A DNA stretch of 64,000 nucleotides from Vanilla planifolia (GCA_023846275.1 CM043865.1:34610412-34674411); one strand, 5' to 3'; shown: positions 36,901-49,999, counted from the first letter of the stretch. The notes: a model not told the origin generated them from the sequence alone. Numbers and translations are program-made.

Positions 36901-39567
36901 ATTCTTGTGCAATTGTTTCTCAAAGAAGTTACATTAATCTCTTAACTGAAACCTATATTTATATTGTTATTCAAAGATGGAAAATAAAGAAGCACATAAA
37001 ATAGTCGAACAAAAGAAGCCTCCTAAAAATAACATGGTATATGAATGCAAAGACAAGTGAACAAGTGTTGCTACATTCTTGCCCAAATCTAAGAATAAAT
37101 GAGTAAGGCTTCTCAAGTCTCTCTAAAGGGATGTAGGTAAATCTGCTAGTTTAAGACGTGAATAAGGGTCAAAATGTTTTCAAGAAATTTGTATCATGTT
37201 TCAATCTTAAATAGAGCATTGCCTATGATATCAGAATGCTTCAATCTTTTTTGGTGTTCATTCCATTTACAAGCACCCAATTATTCGCATTGTCTCCAAA
37301 AAACAGCATATTTAACAGTAATTGAAAACCAATATGGATTGGTACACTTATTCTCCAGCAGACGTGTCATCAATTACAAAACAAAATCAAAGCAGAACAT
37401 GATGGAATCCACAAACAAATGAAAACAAATAACTTGCTGCCATGAGGAAGAAATTTATAATGGCATGAAAGGACAAGATAATGGTAAAGCTGCAGTTGAT
37501 GAGAACAGGCCAGATTGGATGAGGCATTGGCTTCATTAGTCAGCATGGGTTGGCAATTTTGGAAACTTGCATAGGATGAGATCTACGAAACAAAGAGCAA
37601 GCTTCCAATGATCAATGCTGAAGTTCAGCAGGATCAGCTAAGGTAGAAGAGTTGGATCTTCAAAAGATGAAATCAACATTTCCATCTGTAACATTGCCCC
37701 CTCTCCATCATTCTTCAGTTAAGGCTTGGAAACCACTATTGCGTTTTCCATTAGTTAGTTTAGGTATGCTGAGTTTAAACAATATGGCTACTTAAACAGA
37801 TCTCAGGTTAAAAATCTGATAGTATTGTAAGTTTAAACATTCTAATGATAAAATTCTAGGATGTTTAATGAGATGTCTTATAGTTCTATCTTTTTTTTTT
37901 CTATGGTACCATTAAAACTAGATTTATCTATCATCCTGTAGATTGGCTAACAATCTGCATTAGTTGTTTTTTCAAATTAGCTGAGGGGGTGATCCATCCA
38001 AAGTCTTAATTGGAACAGCAAGACGGATAGTTTTTCAGCCCATCCTAAGTCATTTGAATCAAGTTCTTATAATCAAAATAAAAGCTATCTAGTAGACAAG
38101 AAATTTAAACAAACCAGAACAAGATAACCATGAAAAGTAATGCAATGTTAAAACACATCAGCAGGACCGCAAACAGTTCAGAAAGTCACTGAACACCACA
38201 ATTGTGCAAAAAGGATGCAGAACTTTTTTTGGAAGGAGGTAAAAAGATAAGAACCTTACCAGGTTCTGGTAACGATGGAACTGAAGAGTGCACTTTTCCC
38301 GTCTCCAAGCATCCAAATCGAACAAATTGACCCCATAATTCCACGCGCATGCCCTCGGGCTAAACTTCTCCCTCGCTACTGGATGCGAGAAATTGATATA
38401 CCTCGAATACCTTCTGAAACTCCCGAAACACATCTCCACCGCCCCATTCACCTTCCCTTCGAGATCTTCTGCCCAAAGCTTCGCTAGATCCTTCTGCACC
38501 ACCACATCATCCTCTAAATAGATTATCCTCCTAAGCTTCGGAAACATCTCCGGCAAATAAAACCTCAAATACTCTAAAAGAACCAGGTCACGCCGTCCAC
38601 CTTCGATTTGCCGCACTACCGGCGAGTAAGTAGCGTTCAGGAATCCAAACTCCGACACAGACCTAACCTCAACCTTAGCGCCATTCGCCGGCGGACGACG
38701 AGTAAACCAAACCTGCATCGCGGCTGCGTACATCTGATCTGTGACAACATGGAAGACGTGCCGTTGCGGCTCCTTGGCGTTCTTGATGGCCGAGTTGACG
38801 ACGACGGAGACGGCGATTATGTTGTTGGTAAAGATCACGTAGTGGTAAAGTTCCGGATCAGAGAGATCCGGTGGTTTTAGGCGGCGATAGGTCTCCGGGT
38901 GAGAAATGCGTTCTTCCATCAGCCGCATCGCGATGCAGTGCAGGCTCTTCGGGGTAGATCCGGCGGCGATGCTGCTCGAGAGCGCGCCGAGTTTGCGGGC
39001 GCGGTTGAGCTGCTCGCCAACGGCGAAGATCGTGTCCCGAAGCTTCTGGATCTTGAGCTGGGTGTCGAAGGATTCCTTGTGTTCTGATACCAACTGTCGT
39101 GCAAGCTTGATCCGGTCCTTGGCTTCCTTTTCCAGAGGACGAATGGCATCCTCGTCGACCGAGGCGTCGGCGTCGATGCGGGAGGCGAGATTGGAGAAGG
39201 AGGAAGCCAAGTCCTCGAAGAGGCGCAACTGGCGAGAGTTTTCTAGCTTCAGGCGGCGGGCATACGCGGCGTAGGCATGGACGAGAGCCAGATGGTCGGA
39301 TGCTTGTCGATATATAAGGTCCAGACGAGTTTGGAGGGGATCGGAGTTGAGAGCCAGGAAAGTCCGTCGAATTGTGACGGCGGAAGCCTCGGCGGACGAC
39401 GATGCTCCATCCCCGAATCTTTGGGATGATGAAACTGGAGAGGTAGGGGAAAGGATGACGGTGAGGGTGGCAAGGAATAGAAGCGTGAAGGTAAGCGATA
39501 CGAAGACCTTAGAGGAGAATAAGCCACCGAGACCGCCTACCGGGCGGGTGGATTTTCCGCCAGCCAT
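30938..39567 (-). CDS. GAUT9-like galacturonosyltransferase family protein (GT8), two exons
   Basis: GAUT proteins are Golgi type II membrane glycosyltransferases that build pectin homogalacturonan from UDP-galacturonate. Exon 1 is 38260-39567 and exon 2 is 30938-31216, joined across a 7,043-bp GT-AG intron, giving 528 aa. A single membrane anchor lies at about residues 20-40, then a stem containing SDPLQTRLDLI and YAAYARRLKLENS, as in the GAUT8/9 clade, and the GT8 domain from about residue 235 (LYHYVIFTNN) to the end (HFNGDMKPW at 490-498, CNF at 524-526). Family members read LDDDVVVQ at the metal-binding DxD; here it is LEDDVVVQ (Glu352, Asp353, Asp354), so the first Asp is changed. Some 25-35 residues usually preceding LRFYLPEM are also missing, and HYWQNL is HRYQNL. 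The frame is open throughout, so it is probably expressed but divergent; activity is uncertain. Confidence 0.92.
34020..34420 (-). mobile_element. LINE (RTE-type) reverse transcriptase remnant A
   Basis: Minus-strand reading in shifting frames gives GDSINI, then KLHQGSTLGSYFFDLFM, then a stretch with SILIV. This matches the plant RTE-type RT pattern GDTE.FPI.IGLHQGS.LSPYLFALVMD. The catalytic F-A-D-D box is not intact. Stops are frequent, so this is an old fragment in the GAUT intron. Confidence 0.45.
35860..36160 (-). mobile_element. LINE (RTE-type) reverse transcriptase remnant B
   Basis: Minus-strand reading gives FRIELHQSLILIF, then in shifted frames WYVCFL and KGVKSKLTYAEQLGIQ, corresponding to the LHQGSALSPYLF, WCMLFADD and GVN.KLE.W...LESKG blocks of plant RTE-type elements. 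It covers a similar RT section to remnant A, so these are two insertions or a duplication. Heavily decayed. Confidence 0.4.
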
Positions 39568-42500
39568 GCTGCCGATCGCCGACGCAGCACGGAATCAGCC
39601 TGCAGTTCTTCCATGAGCTTACCGGCGAGATTTTTATTGCTCGCGTTTTAGCAAAGTCATGTATTTTTAATTGTATTTTTATGCTCATATTAAATTTATT
39701 CTAGCAGTTATTCCAATGTTTTTATTTTTAATAAATATTTTTCACAATTAAATTTCCAATGCATAAAGATTATTTTTTAAAAATTATTGAAAAGCAGAGT
39801 CTTATGTTCTATTCAATGATAGGTTTTTTCTAATTGAAAAAACAAAATTTAAAAAGATATTTTTGGAAAAAAGTTATATATGAATAAGATAAAAAATTAT
39901 AAATTTTATTTGACAAATTTTTAATATATTTAAAAAATACAAAAAGTATATTTTTAAAAATCTTATCAAGCAAAACCATAATCTTTACGGTACTAACTGA
40001 TAATTCTTTTAGATGTATGCATTACATAGAATGTTCACAATATTTTTATGTTGTGTTTTAAATTTGTTGTTATTTTTTTGTATATTAGAATTAAGATTTA
40101 CAACATTATTTTTAAAGAAAGCATTTAATATAAATTGTGTTTTTAATATCAAGAAAAAAACTTTATTTGTATGATATGTCAAAGAAAACAATTTATTTAA
40201 ATAACTCCTTGCTTGTGTTATGTTTATTTTTTATATTGTATTATTAAAAAATATGGTATTAATCATAACTTTTATTTTCTCTATTTATTATTATTTATGA
40301 AACAAAAAATATAATAAAAAGTATAAGAAATTCTATATTATTTTGTAATCGTTAAAATCAATAAATTTCAAATATTTTTTTTTTCTTTTTGAGAAGATTA
40401 AGAAATAAAATAAAAAGACAATTAAACTAATCTTTTAGAATCAAAATGAGGTCTCATTGTTAAGTTTTTTATGCTCTTAAAAATATCTTCATCTATATTC
40501 TTCTTTTCTCACCTCAATTCACCATAAGTGGTTGCTTCTCTCTCCAAATTGGAATTACACAACTTTCGACATCTCTCTTGGCCAATGATTGCCATCTTTC
40601 TCTTCTCTAGGAGCCAATAGATATCTCTTTTCCTTTTCACATATTCTTCTTTAAGAATATAAGCAATTTGTCTTTTAATTTGTCTTTTGATTACCTTTTA
40701 CATACTTCTCATTTCTCTTCAACTTACCACCAAATACTTTGACACTATTTTAATCCTTTGCATTAGCAATCCAATCAACCTATTCTTTCTCAAGGAGCAT
40801 CATTTATGTATTTTTTTCCCTAAGGAATTAATATAGTTTGGATCTCTCATTAGAAAGCACCGATAGCAGACAACAATAAATCTATTGTTATTTTATTCTC
40901 CATGTGGTCGTGCTTATTACAAAAGTTTATGTTGTGTTTGGATGGTTGTTTAATTAGTATTTTTAGTGCTTTGTTTGTTGCTAAGTGTTATTACTTGTAT
41001 TGGTAGATTTGACTCAATTGTCATTCCATTGATATTGATTATTATCATTATTGTTTGATGATGTTATCTTTGTTAAATTAAATATTGTTATATTATTTTA
41101 CCTTTTTTTAATGTTTTAACCCAATCTGATATTTCAACTTTTTAGTGTTTTACTCTTTTTTATTGCTTGCAACTTTGAGTGATTAGGCCATAAAAAATAT
41201 ATTTTATTTAATAGCTCATTTACCAAGTTAGGTTAGTGGACAAAGACTACTTTCACTTAAAAAAATTCACTCTCAAATGGATGAACTTAAACTCAAAACT
41301 AACTCGATATCATGAGCAGCTCCTTAGTTGCCACCAATCTAAGATTCTAAGATGCTTTGCAAATATTATAATTATTTGATAAGCCAATTACATGTATTTT
41401 TAGTCGTATCTTAAGCCAAAATAGAAGCTTCACCCCAAGATCAAACTCCTTTGTTTAATCCTAAACAAAGTCTTTTCTATTTCAAGTTTATGTGAAGCTA
41501 TAACAATAATTCACTTATTTATGATGCATGCATGCAAATAGAACATTCTTTACAACTTCAAATATTTTATATTTCCTAGTTAGTAGCTCCACATGATGCT
41601 TGAAAATAACTTCTCCTAAGTCTTCCCTTGAAAATTTTATTTGTCTTTACAACCTTTGAAAGATAAATCGCAACCCCTTCACAACTAAAGGTGCAAGGGT
41701 AATCTCACCCACAACTACGCCAAAAAGGAGAACGATTGTGCATATGGTAAGTGTACTAGAAAGGCTACCTCTTGTTTATTAGGTTCAATGTCATGTCATT
41801 TATGTCTCTTTACTTTTTTTTTCTTAGTTTTAGAGATCATTTTTTTCTAAAACATATATAATTTCAAAACATTGTTATACTCAATTTTTTAAAATCAATA
41901 TCAAAGCAAATGTAAAGCTCTTACAAATTATAATTAACAACAAAAATAATAATAAAACTTCTTAAAATTCTTTTAAAATATTTAGTTCATACACCTATAA
42001 TAGATCACCATCATGTTCATAATAACTTAGAATAAATGATATATTAAATATGTTTATGCTAAATCAAAATATAACTAACTAGCATAATAACTAATATAAT
42101 TATTAGTAAATGATCAACAACTAAATATAAAAATCAGTGAGCTATGCTATCCTATAGCTTCATGTTATATCTTATTTCATCTTCAAATTATTAAGCTATA
42201 AAATGAGTTGTGCCAATTTTCAATAGTTTAATAGCAAAAATATTATATAAAAAATAAAACAATTAACTTTAGATCATGTTATATGCTAGGTCAATCATAT
42301 AATAGCAAATAAATGACATGTGATAAGTTCATGATTTTAAGAATCCATTTCTTATGCAAAAAAAGTCATGTAATTGTCATTAAATTAATTTCATTTAACT
42401 TTCTCAATTTATTTTACTTGGTTTAATGTAAGGTTTTTCATATTATATGAAATAGATCAAGCCTATCCATAATAAAAATAGATTTAAATGTTATTTGGCT

Positions 42501-43173
42501 TATCTTTGAATTCTGCTTTCCTCAACACTTTGAACAACCAACATGAACCTATTAGCCCTAAATGATGGCTTTTTGGCTCATCTCCAAAACACATAATTAT
42601 AAAATAATGTTATTTTAAATAACCAATATCTATGCCCTTATAAAACCTCCTTAACTTTTTACTAACTTTTGATATTATTTCAAATTTTTCCTTTTTTGTT
42701 TTCAATTATATTCAAAATAAGCATTACTTTTTTTATTTACTTTTTGCAACTTTGTCACGATTTCATAAATTACTACATTGTGTAGGATATATCATTATAA
42801 TAAATAATAAATATAATATGTTCAAACATAAACAAACATAACAATAGAAGTATAGATAACAATTATCCTCAAGTTTGATAAGTTTGATTTATTTTCTATT
42901 AAATTTGCTAAGTATTAGACACATCACTTCAAATAGATATACAAATGTATAATCTTGTCTACCTTAATTTCTAATTATAGCAAACTCGTTTTAGAATGCA
43001 ATTAAAATCTTATGTTTTTTTAATGAACTTTTTCTTTTTTTTCGTACTATGTAATGCTATAATATGTTGTGCCAATAATTGCTATAATACCTCTTTCCCT
43101 ATTTCTTGCTTAGCTATGTGATGAGCTCTTCTTAATTCTCATGCTCGACTTTAATGACACTTTGGTAAGACTC

Positions 43174-43207
<34 letters not shown>
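43174..43207. repeat. (CT)n microsatellite
   Basis: About 16 CT units with one interruption near 43,199. Confidence 0.9.
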
Positions 43208-46200
43208 TCTTTTTAGTCCCTTAATCAAAACAATTTTTCTTATTTTTCTAAAATCCTCAATATTACCCAATCTTATCTTCTTTTATATTAAGTCTCACTC
43301 CTATTATTCTCCCTTATGCTTCATTTCCCTTCAACTATCACATTTCTTAGGTGGGGTGTCTCCTTACTTTGACATTACTTGAAATTTAGTAGTATCCCAT
43401 CAATTCAAGTCATTGTTAGGCCAAATCTCTACCACAGTTATGTGCCAACTTAGGGTTATGAAAATTGGAGATTTTAGGAATTAACTAAATTTTTATTTAA
43501 TTAAACGTAGGAAATTACATCATTCTTTACATTTTTCAATCGATTTGTTCTTAAAAAACTAATTTTATATGATTCATCTAAATAAGTTCTATTTATTAGC
43601 CAGATTTTATATTTTTAATAATATTTAGTACTTTTAATAATCTTTCAAACTTAAAAACTTTAAAATTATTATTTAATAATTTTCTTAAATCTGTTTCGCT
43701 TTTAATTCCACACTTATTGTAATTCCTTTTGTGTTCAAAAAATTGTATTAAATTTCATTAAACTTATATCCTAATAACTTTTAATAATTTTTTAAGTCTA
43801 TTTAATATAGTTGTTATGAGCTTTTTTGAGACTTATAAATAAAACTATACTAATATCAAATCTTTATTTTTTTCATGTAAATAATTTTGAATTTCACAAG
43901 CTTAATGTCATTGGATTTGAAATAATTTGTTTGCTTAAAGTTTTAACTCGTCTCCATCCTTTGATGTGTCATAAGTCCTTTTAGTAGTGTATAATTTTTT
44001 AGTTAATTGTAAATTTTAAAATATTTTAAAATTTTAAATAATTCAAAATAAATATAAATCTCAATTTTTATCATATTTGAGATTCTACAAATTCTCTCTC
44101 GTTATAAGATCTCTAATTAATCTTGGGAACATAATATTTTTATTAATTTACTTGTGAGGTAATTCAAAATCCTTAAAAAATTAATTTAATATCACTTATA
44201 CTTTTAAAGTGTTATAATATTTCTCCCTTTTATTATCCTAACTAAAAACTCTTCTATTCTCCATCTCTAATAGTCACACCTCGTATGCATTTTGAAGAAT
44301 CACTTGAATGCATCCACTCTCAAACCTTGACAACCACCTTAGGTATTAAGGTTTAAGGTTTATTTTTTTTCTAATTTTTTTCCATCCACTATTCATTATA
44401 ACCATAGGGTTTAAGAAATAAATAAAATGATTTAATATTTCCACAATTATGCTACCACTACTTTTTAGTTTTAAGAATTTTTATTTAATAAATTAAAAAA
44501 AAGGTTTAATTAGAACTTTAGTCTCTTGACTAATCATTGTATTTCTCAACCCAAATGGTTCCCAAAATTTCATTGATATTTTTGAAAATTTGTTCTCAAT
44601 AAACTCTACAAATCAGCCAATTTTCATAAATTTTTAACATCGTTTAGTTTTTTAAAAGAAAATCCTAATAATTATTTTTTATTATTTATTGTAATTTTTT
44701 ACATTTATTTTATGACTATGACTCTTTTTTTTTCTATATTAAGATAATTTTATTTTGACCTTCTCTATAAGTTCAATGGCTCAATCTAGTTTCTTAATTT
44801 TTTTTAAACCATTTAATATTTTCAATAATTTTTTTTAGTGTGTCAATTCCTATACTTAACTTGATTATTTAATCATTTAAAACTCCAATCTTCCATTTCA
44901 TCAATTATACAATTCTATTTTTTAAAATATTAATATTATTAAATTTCTAATCATTTTTATATATTTTTAAGATTTATCTCTTGTTTGAGATGTTGTATTT
45001 TCTTTTAAATAATGTACAATTTTTTTAAAAAAAATTAAAAAAATTTGAGCAAGCCCTTAGTTTTTAAAAAGGTTTTACTTATTCAATGATTCTAATAGTT
45101 TTTTATTCTAAAATTATAACACTTTGGGTAGGTCATTGCATAGATATATTACTTGAACTTGAGTATTTTTCTTATTGTCTACAAGCCAAAATTAGGTTTT
45201 AATAATATTGTCATATATCAATCAATCATAATAATCTATAAGAAGATAGGAGATGCTGGGTAAGAAAAGTTTGGGAAAATTTAAAGGGAATGTTTTTGTT
45301 TAGAAATCAAGATAATTTGAGTTTAGAAAACTTCAAAATCAAATTAACTAAGGCTAACATAAATAAAAATTTGAGGTAAGAATTGAAAGACTAATTCAGT
45401 GCTAATTTCGTACTATTTCACATGCTCCATATGTTTATTGGTAGCCTACAAGCTTCTCACCTTTTTCATGTGTGGTGTATTATTGCTATGGTCTTTTATT
45501 AGAAAATATCCTTGCTAATTAAATGGTTTCAAATGTGATGATTAGCATACTATGTTTTACATATGTTAATCTTTGTGGATGATGATTTACTTCACCTACT
45601 AAGATTTAGGAAATTAATCTACACACATAACCTCACATTGCATTAAAATGGTCATACTCATTAGCTTAAATAAGAAAATTATAACAAAAGAGGAATTCAA
45701 TCATATGAGATTCCTCAAAAAAATTTAATTCCTATAAGTAAATGAATAAAATGTGTTATTCAAGTTAAATTGAGTATCTTATTATTTATCAAAGCATCAC
45801 AATGTGTTATTTAAATTAGATGATACTCTCAAGCATAAATCTTACAGTATGATGGATAAAATTAATTTAATAAAAAATTACAAACTTAAAATTCAGAGGA
45901 CTATTGATGATTAAAGAAAAAGAAAATTGTATCAATAAAAATATTAAAAAGGTAAAAAGGTGCCAATGCATTACATATGTGCATCTAGTAGAAACATTTT
46001 ATTGTTATGCTTATCAACATTATTAATTTTATTATTTTGTATATATTATTATGTATTACTTGACCTAATATATGACATGACATCGAAAACATATTAATTT
46101 ACCTATATGTCATATAATTGTTTCTCACTAAACTTGTGTTAGTTGTCCCATACATGTTTTTAACTTAAAAATTACAAGAAAATATATTTTATGGAACTAT

Positions 46201-46952
46201 AAGAGAATAGTGAATGGACTTGGGATACTTTTATTTTATTTTTTCTATGATGATTATTGTAAGAACTTGGATTTTGGAAAATAATCTAGTTATTTTACGC
46301 GGTTTTATTTGGATATAAAAAAATGCACATGTAATTAGAATTGTATAATAAAATGATATAAAAGGATGGTGATGCTACAATAAATTAGCAACCTGAAGAC
46401 CATGATGAACAAGAAATTGTTGACCAATGACATTTAAGGACTCAAGGAAAGTAGATGAAGCTAGTGTCCATCTAGCAAATGATGGAAGGCTGACAATCAT
46501 TGTAACAATCAAACAATAGTAGTTGGTGTTGGCTATAGGATTCAACTGTAATGCAAGGTGGTGTTCAAATGCTAGTTCAACAAGAATGGTGAATAACAAG
46601 TGTTTAATGACAAAGGTACGACAATGAATATAGAGTAACAGTAATTAGCGATAGTACATTTGAGGAGGTCAACCACGGCTCAATGAAGGTGGTCGATAGT
46701 TTTTGTGGGAAAACATGAGTAGTAAATGATGATTTTGATGAATGATAACATTTATTGATGACATGTTTTGACCAAAAATGTATTGATTAAAAGAAACATG
46801 CTCATTTATTTTATTTTTCAAATGAAATCCTTGATTCAATGGTTTTAAATTTCATTTGTTTGAAAAACACAGCCAAATTACTCCTCAGACAATTTAAGCT
46901 TCAAACACAAAGAAAATCTTATTTTCATTCAATCTCCACAAGTATTACAAGC

Positions 46953-46957
46953 AAAAA
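46953..46957. repeat. Putative target-site duplication AAAAA (left)
   Basis: AAAAA abuts TGTTA at the left end of the 3-kb block and recurs at 50000-50004. Because the repeat is all A in AT-rich DNA, the match alone is weak evidence. Confidence 0.5.
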
Positions 46958-47157
46958 TGTTATACCCGGTAAAATATTATATGTTTAATCTTCAATAATT
47001 CAATTGTGGCTTGGATGATTTCAGATCGACCGTAGGATGAGCCAGGAGCTCAATTAGAGGCTATTGGAATTTCTGAAATTTTCTGGGGATTTTTCGGAGC
47101 ACCAAGATTTTTTAAAAAACGGAATTTGGGTTTTTTTTACGCGCGTGAACCGGACCG

Positions 47158-47206
47158 GAGCGGTTCAGCGAAGGCGGAGCGGTTCAGCGAAGGCGGGGCG
47201 GTTCGC
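47158..47206. repeat. 19-bp tandem repeat inside the solo LTR
   Basis: GAGCGGTTCAGCGAAGGCG occurs twice head to tail, followed by a diverged partial third copy. Confidence 0.85.
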
Positions 47207-47998
47207 CGAGGTGCGTTTGCGCGTGCGTTTAGATAAGCCGCGGATAAGCGGATCGGACGGGCGAGATCAACGGTGGAGATTAACCGGCTGATCGGGTGTT
47301 AAGCGGCGCTTTTGGAAGGTCAACCGGCGCTTAATGGGTCTTAACGGGTTATTACCGGTTTAAGCCGGGTACTTAACCTGATTTGTTCGGCTGTTAGGGT
47401 TTCGAACGGCGGCTAGAGGCGAGGTGTTCGCGGCGAACGGCGGTAAATTCCGGCAGCCTTTCAAGGGGCTTTTGGTAACCGGAGGTTCGCGGGACAGAGG
47501 CAAACATTTTGGTACCGGTTTCGTTCGGCGAGGAGCTGCGGTTGATCGTGTGCGAGCTTCACCGTCGCCGGCGACGAGCAAAGGTAGGAAATTCAGAATT
47601 AAATTAGTTATTTAGTAGAAATTAAAAGCATGAATTATTTTGCTTAATGAACACAAGCATGTGGATGAAAAATCGGACTTAGTTGAATGCGAATTTGCGT
47701 CTTTTACAATTTTGGATTTTCTAGAAAATTGCCCATTTCGCAGGGATGAAAAATTTAGTTAATGATTGAAACATTAGGATAGTACGAACATCGAATTTTG
47801 TTTCTCCTTGTTCGCGTTCGCCGGAAATCGATGGAAGGATTGGATTGGTCGGCGATTGCGTCGATTAGGGTTCGCAGGCGTTGGACCGAGGAAGGAGAAG
47901 GGTTTAGATTAATTACAAATTTAATTAAGTAATTAATGGTATTTACGCCATTTTATTAGTAATTATAATTAATCCGATTAACGGATTATTAAGAAATT

Positions 47999-48214
47999 GG
48001 TTCGGCGGTGTCGCGGTTCAGCGCGAGGGTTCCGAACCGGCAGCGAAAAACCGGTTCAGCAGGATTCGGCACGGACGAACGGCGCGGAAGGAAATTTAAT
48101 TCGGGTATTTGGTTCGGCGGTGTCGCGGTTCAACGCGAGGGTTCCGAACCGGCAGCGAAAACCGGTTCAGCGGGATTCGGCGCGGACAAACGGCGCGGAG
48201 GAAATTTAATTCGG
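47999..48214. repeat. About 110-bp tandem duplication inside the solo LTR
   Basis: Unit 1 is 47999-48110 and unit 2 is 48111-48214. Both begin GGTTCGGCGGTGTCGCGGTT and end with GGAAATTTAATTCGG, with only scattered differences, so the duplication is much younger than most repeats in this window. Confidence 0.95.
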
Positions 48215-48228
48215 AAATTAATCCGAAT

Positions 48229-48308
48229 TTCGGAAAAAGGATATATGTGGAAATTTAAATTTTATTAATTTTCGGAAAAAGGATATATGTGGAAATTTAA
48301 ATTTTATT
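48229..48308. repeat. 38-bp direct repeat inside the solo LTR
   Basis: TTCGGAAAAAGGATATATGT and the 18 bases after it occur at 48229-48266 and again, apparently identical, at 48271-48308. Confidence 0.95.
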
Positions 48309-49059
48309 CGGAAATTTATTCCGAATTTCGGAAAATGGATAAAGGGCGGAAATTTGATTTTGTTTGAATTTAAAAATTTCCTGAAGTGAGAAAAAGGTGA
48401 TTCTTAGAAATCAGGTAGCCAAGTTGAAATTAACTGTTGAAAATACCCATAAATTCAGTGCAGCTGGATTAGTTGGAAGGAAGTGTGACACTTGGGTGCT
48501 ACCAGAATAGTCAGAATTTTGGTACAGTTTGTGTTGCTTGGATGGCAATGACATGGATTGAGTCAGTTTACTCAGTGTTGGCATATTTCATGGATTGGCA
48601 TATTTCATGGATTGGCATATTGGACCGGAATACTATAGGCCCTATATGATGTTTTAGGGTAGTTGTGGTAGGTAACTGTGCGGTACAGACTTAGCTTCCA
48701 CAGTATACATGTGGACTGGTATGCGCCTTGTTGTATCTGGACACATGTTGCCGAATCTTGGAGTTAGAGCTTGGCAATGACTGTAGGGGCGTGGCTTCTA
48801 TGGAAATTGTTGGGAGAGGACTTCTTGGAACGGTGGCTGAGTCGATCTCTTCTGGTCCATGAGTGTAGGCCTGCGCGCCTGAGAGTGGCAGTGGCAGGGG
48901 TGACTCGTCGTGGCTAGCCAAGTGTGTAGGCCTTCGTGCCTGAGGGTGGCAGGGGTGTCTCACGTTGGCTAGAGATCTATGTGACTGGTTTTGTCTATAG
49001 TCTCCAGAAGATTGATTGACGAGAGACGCTGCGGTGTCAGGTGCTAGGCGTTGTGATAC

Positions 49060-49144
49060 GTGCGCAGAGATGGGCGTGTCCCGCTGGCATGCTTTGCCTA
49101 GGCGCCATGCGTGCGCAGAGATGGGGGTGTCCCGCTGGCATGCT
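49060..49144. repeat. 34-bp direct repeat inside the solo LTR
   Basis: GTGCGCAGAGATGGG followed by GTGTCCCGCTGGCATGCT occurs at 49060-49093 and 49111-49144 with a single difference. Confidence 0.95.
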
Positions 49145-49999
49145 GCCTGAGAGCACAGAGGAGAGCTGCTCTGGTGTGACTGGGGGTGACTGTGGTTGGT
49201 CAGAGTCTGGGACTGAGAGTGCCTTTCCACCATACATTGTTATGCTGTATTCTTATACTCTTGCTATTATCCTTCTCTTGCATGTGAGTTTTTACTAGCT
49301 GTCTTTCCTACTGGGCGTAGCTCACTACTTTATTATCTATATTTTTCCAGCGGCTCGACAGTCTTGACGCCACCCAGATTAGGTGGAATCGTGGTAGCTA
49401 GTGGAAGATATCTGATCTGTGATTTTCTGAGACATTTTGGTTAGTGTGATTGATACTGTTGGATGTATTCAGGGAGACTGTTATTCTTATGTCATGTAAT
49501 ATGTGAGGGTGATTCTGACTTATGTATCTAGTTGGATGATATTGTATTTCTTGGACTTGGATCTTATTCTTGTGATGTAGTTTTTATTCACTGTTTTACT
49601 TTATTGTCTTGGTGGTATAGTTTGTGGAGTGCCATATTTTATCTGTGGATGTTATGTATCTTATTTTTTATGGTGAGGTCATTACATGACTATGGAACTT
49701 AACCGTGGGGATTCAGACTTCTATTAGATCGGTTCTCCTACCGGTATGGGTTAGGAGTATGGGGTCTAGTAGGAGTAACATTGCGCGAGTCCATCTGTTA
49801 ATTCAGAAGTCATGAACCTGATTTGACGGTGTACCCGGGAGATAGGATCCACATTGTTAAGGAAAGTAGGTGTGTAATGATGTGTTATATCCTATGTTTT
49901 TCGTAGGCTACTCAGGTTGGTATGGAACGATCTAAGCTGTCTATATGTAAAAAAATATGTATGCCAAAAAAATCAGCCTAGAAAAAATGGGGTGTAACA

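Larger units (their letters stand above)
31217..38259 (-). other. 7.0-kb intron of the GAUT9-like gene
   Basis: Donor CTG|GTAAGG at 38,259 and acceptor TTTCAG ending at 31,217 join YQNL directly to NEDGTLW, as in relatives, so no coding exon is missing. The stretch 31,500-33,450 is less AT-rich than the rest, with only short unrecognised frames. The stretch 33,500-37,000 is AT-rich and includes two LINE-like remnants. 37,100-38,250 shows nothing I can name. Confidence 0.75.
39568..46957. other. Long AT-rich region without a gene
   Basis: The first part includes the GAUT gene promoter, where I see no clear TATA box. Beyond it there are only short low-complexity frames, a CT microsatellite at 43174-43207, and AT-rich stretches that look like old decayed repeats but carry no protein motif I can name. 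Confidence 0.55.
46958..49999. mobile_element. Probable solo LTR, 3,042 bp, GC-rich
   Basis: The block begins TGTTATACCC and ends GGGGTGTAACA, giving TG...CA termini with five-base inverted ends TGTTA/TAACA, flanked by AAAAA on both sides. Base composition changes sharply at about 47,100-48,240, which is rich in CG. There is no primer site, polypurine tract or gag/pol coding, so it is not a whole element. Recombination between two long LTRs of a large element would leave exactly this. LTRs of about 3 kb occur in Tekay/Del-type and other large Ty3/gypsy elements; the family is a guess. It contains several internal direct repeats. A non-autonomous element of unknown type is the alternative. Confidence 0.72.

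Noticed and set aside
38275-39616. Plus-strand frames opposite GAUT exon 1
   Set aside because: Shadows of a clear GT8 coding exon.
47158-48308. CRISPR-like reading of repeated units
   Set aside because: Units are few, tandem or irregularly spaced, of differing length and inside a plant LTR; no spacer structure.
48691-49298. 180-aa minus-strand and 85-aa plus-strand frames in the solo LTR
   Set aside because: Composed of the direct repeats of the LTR, with no domain similarity.
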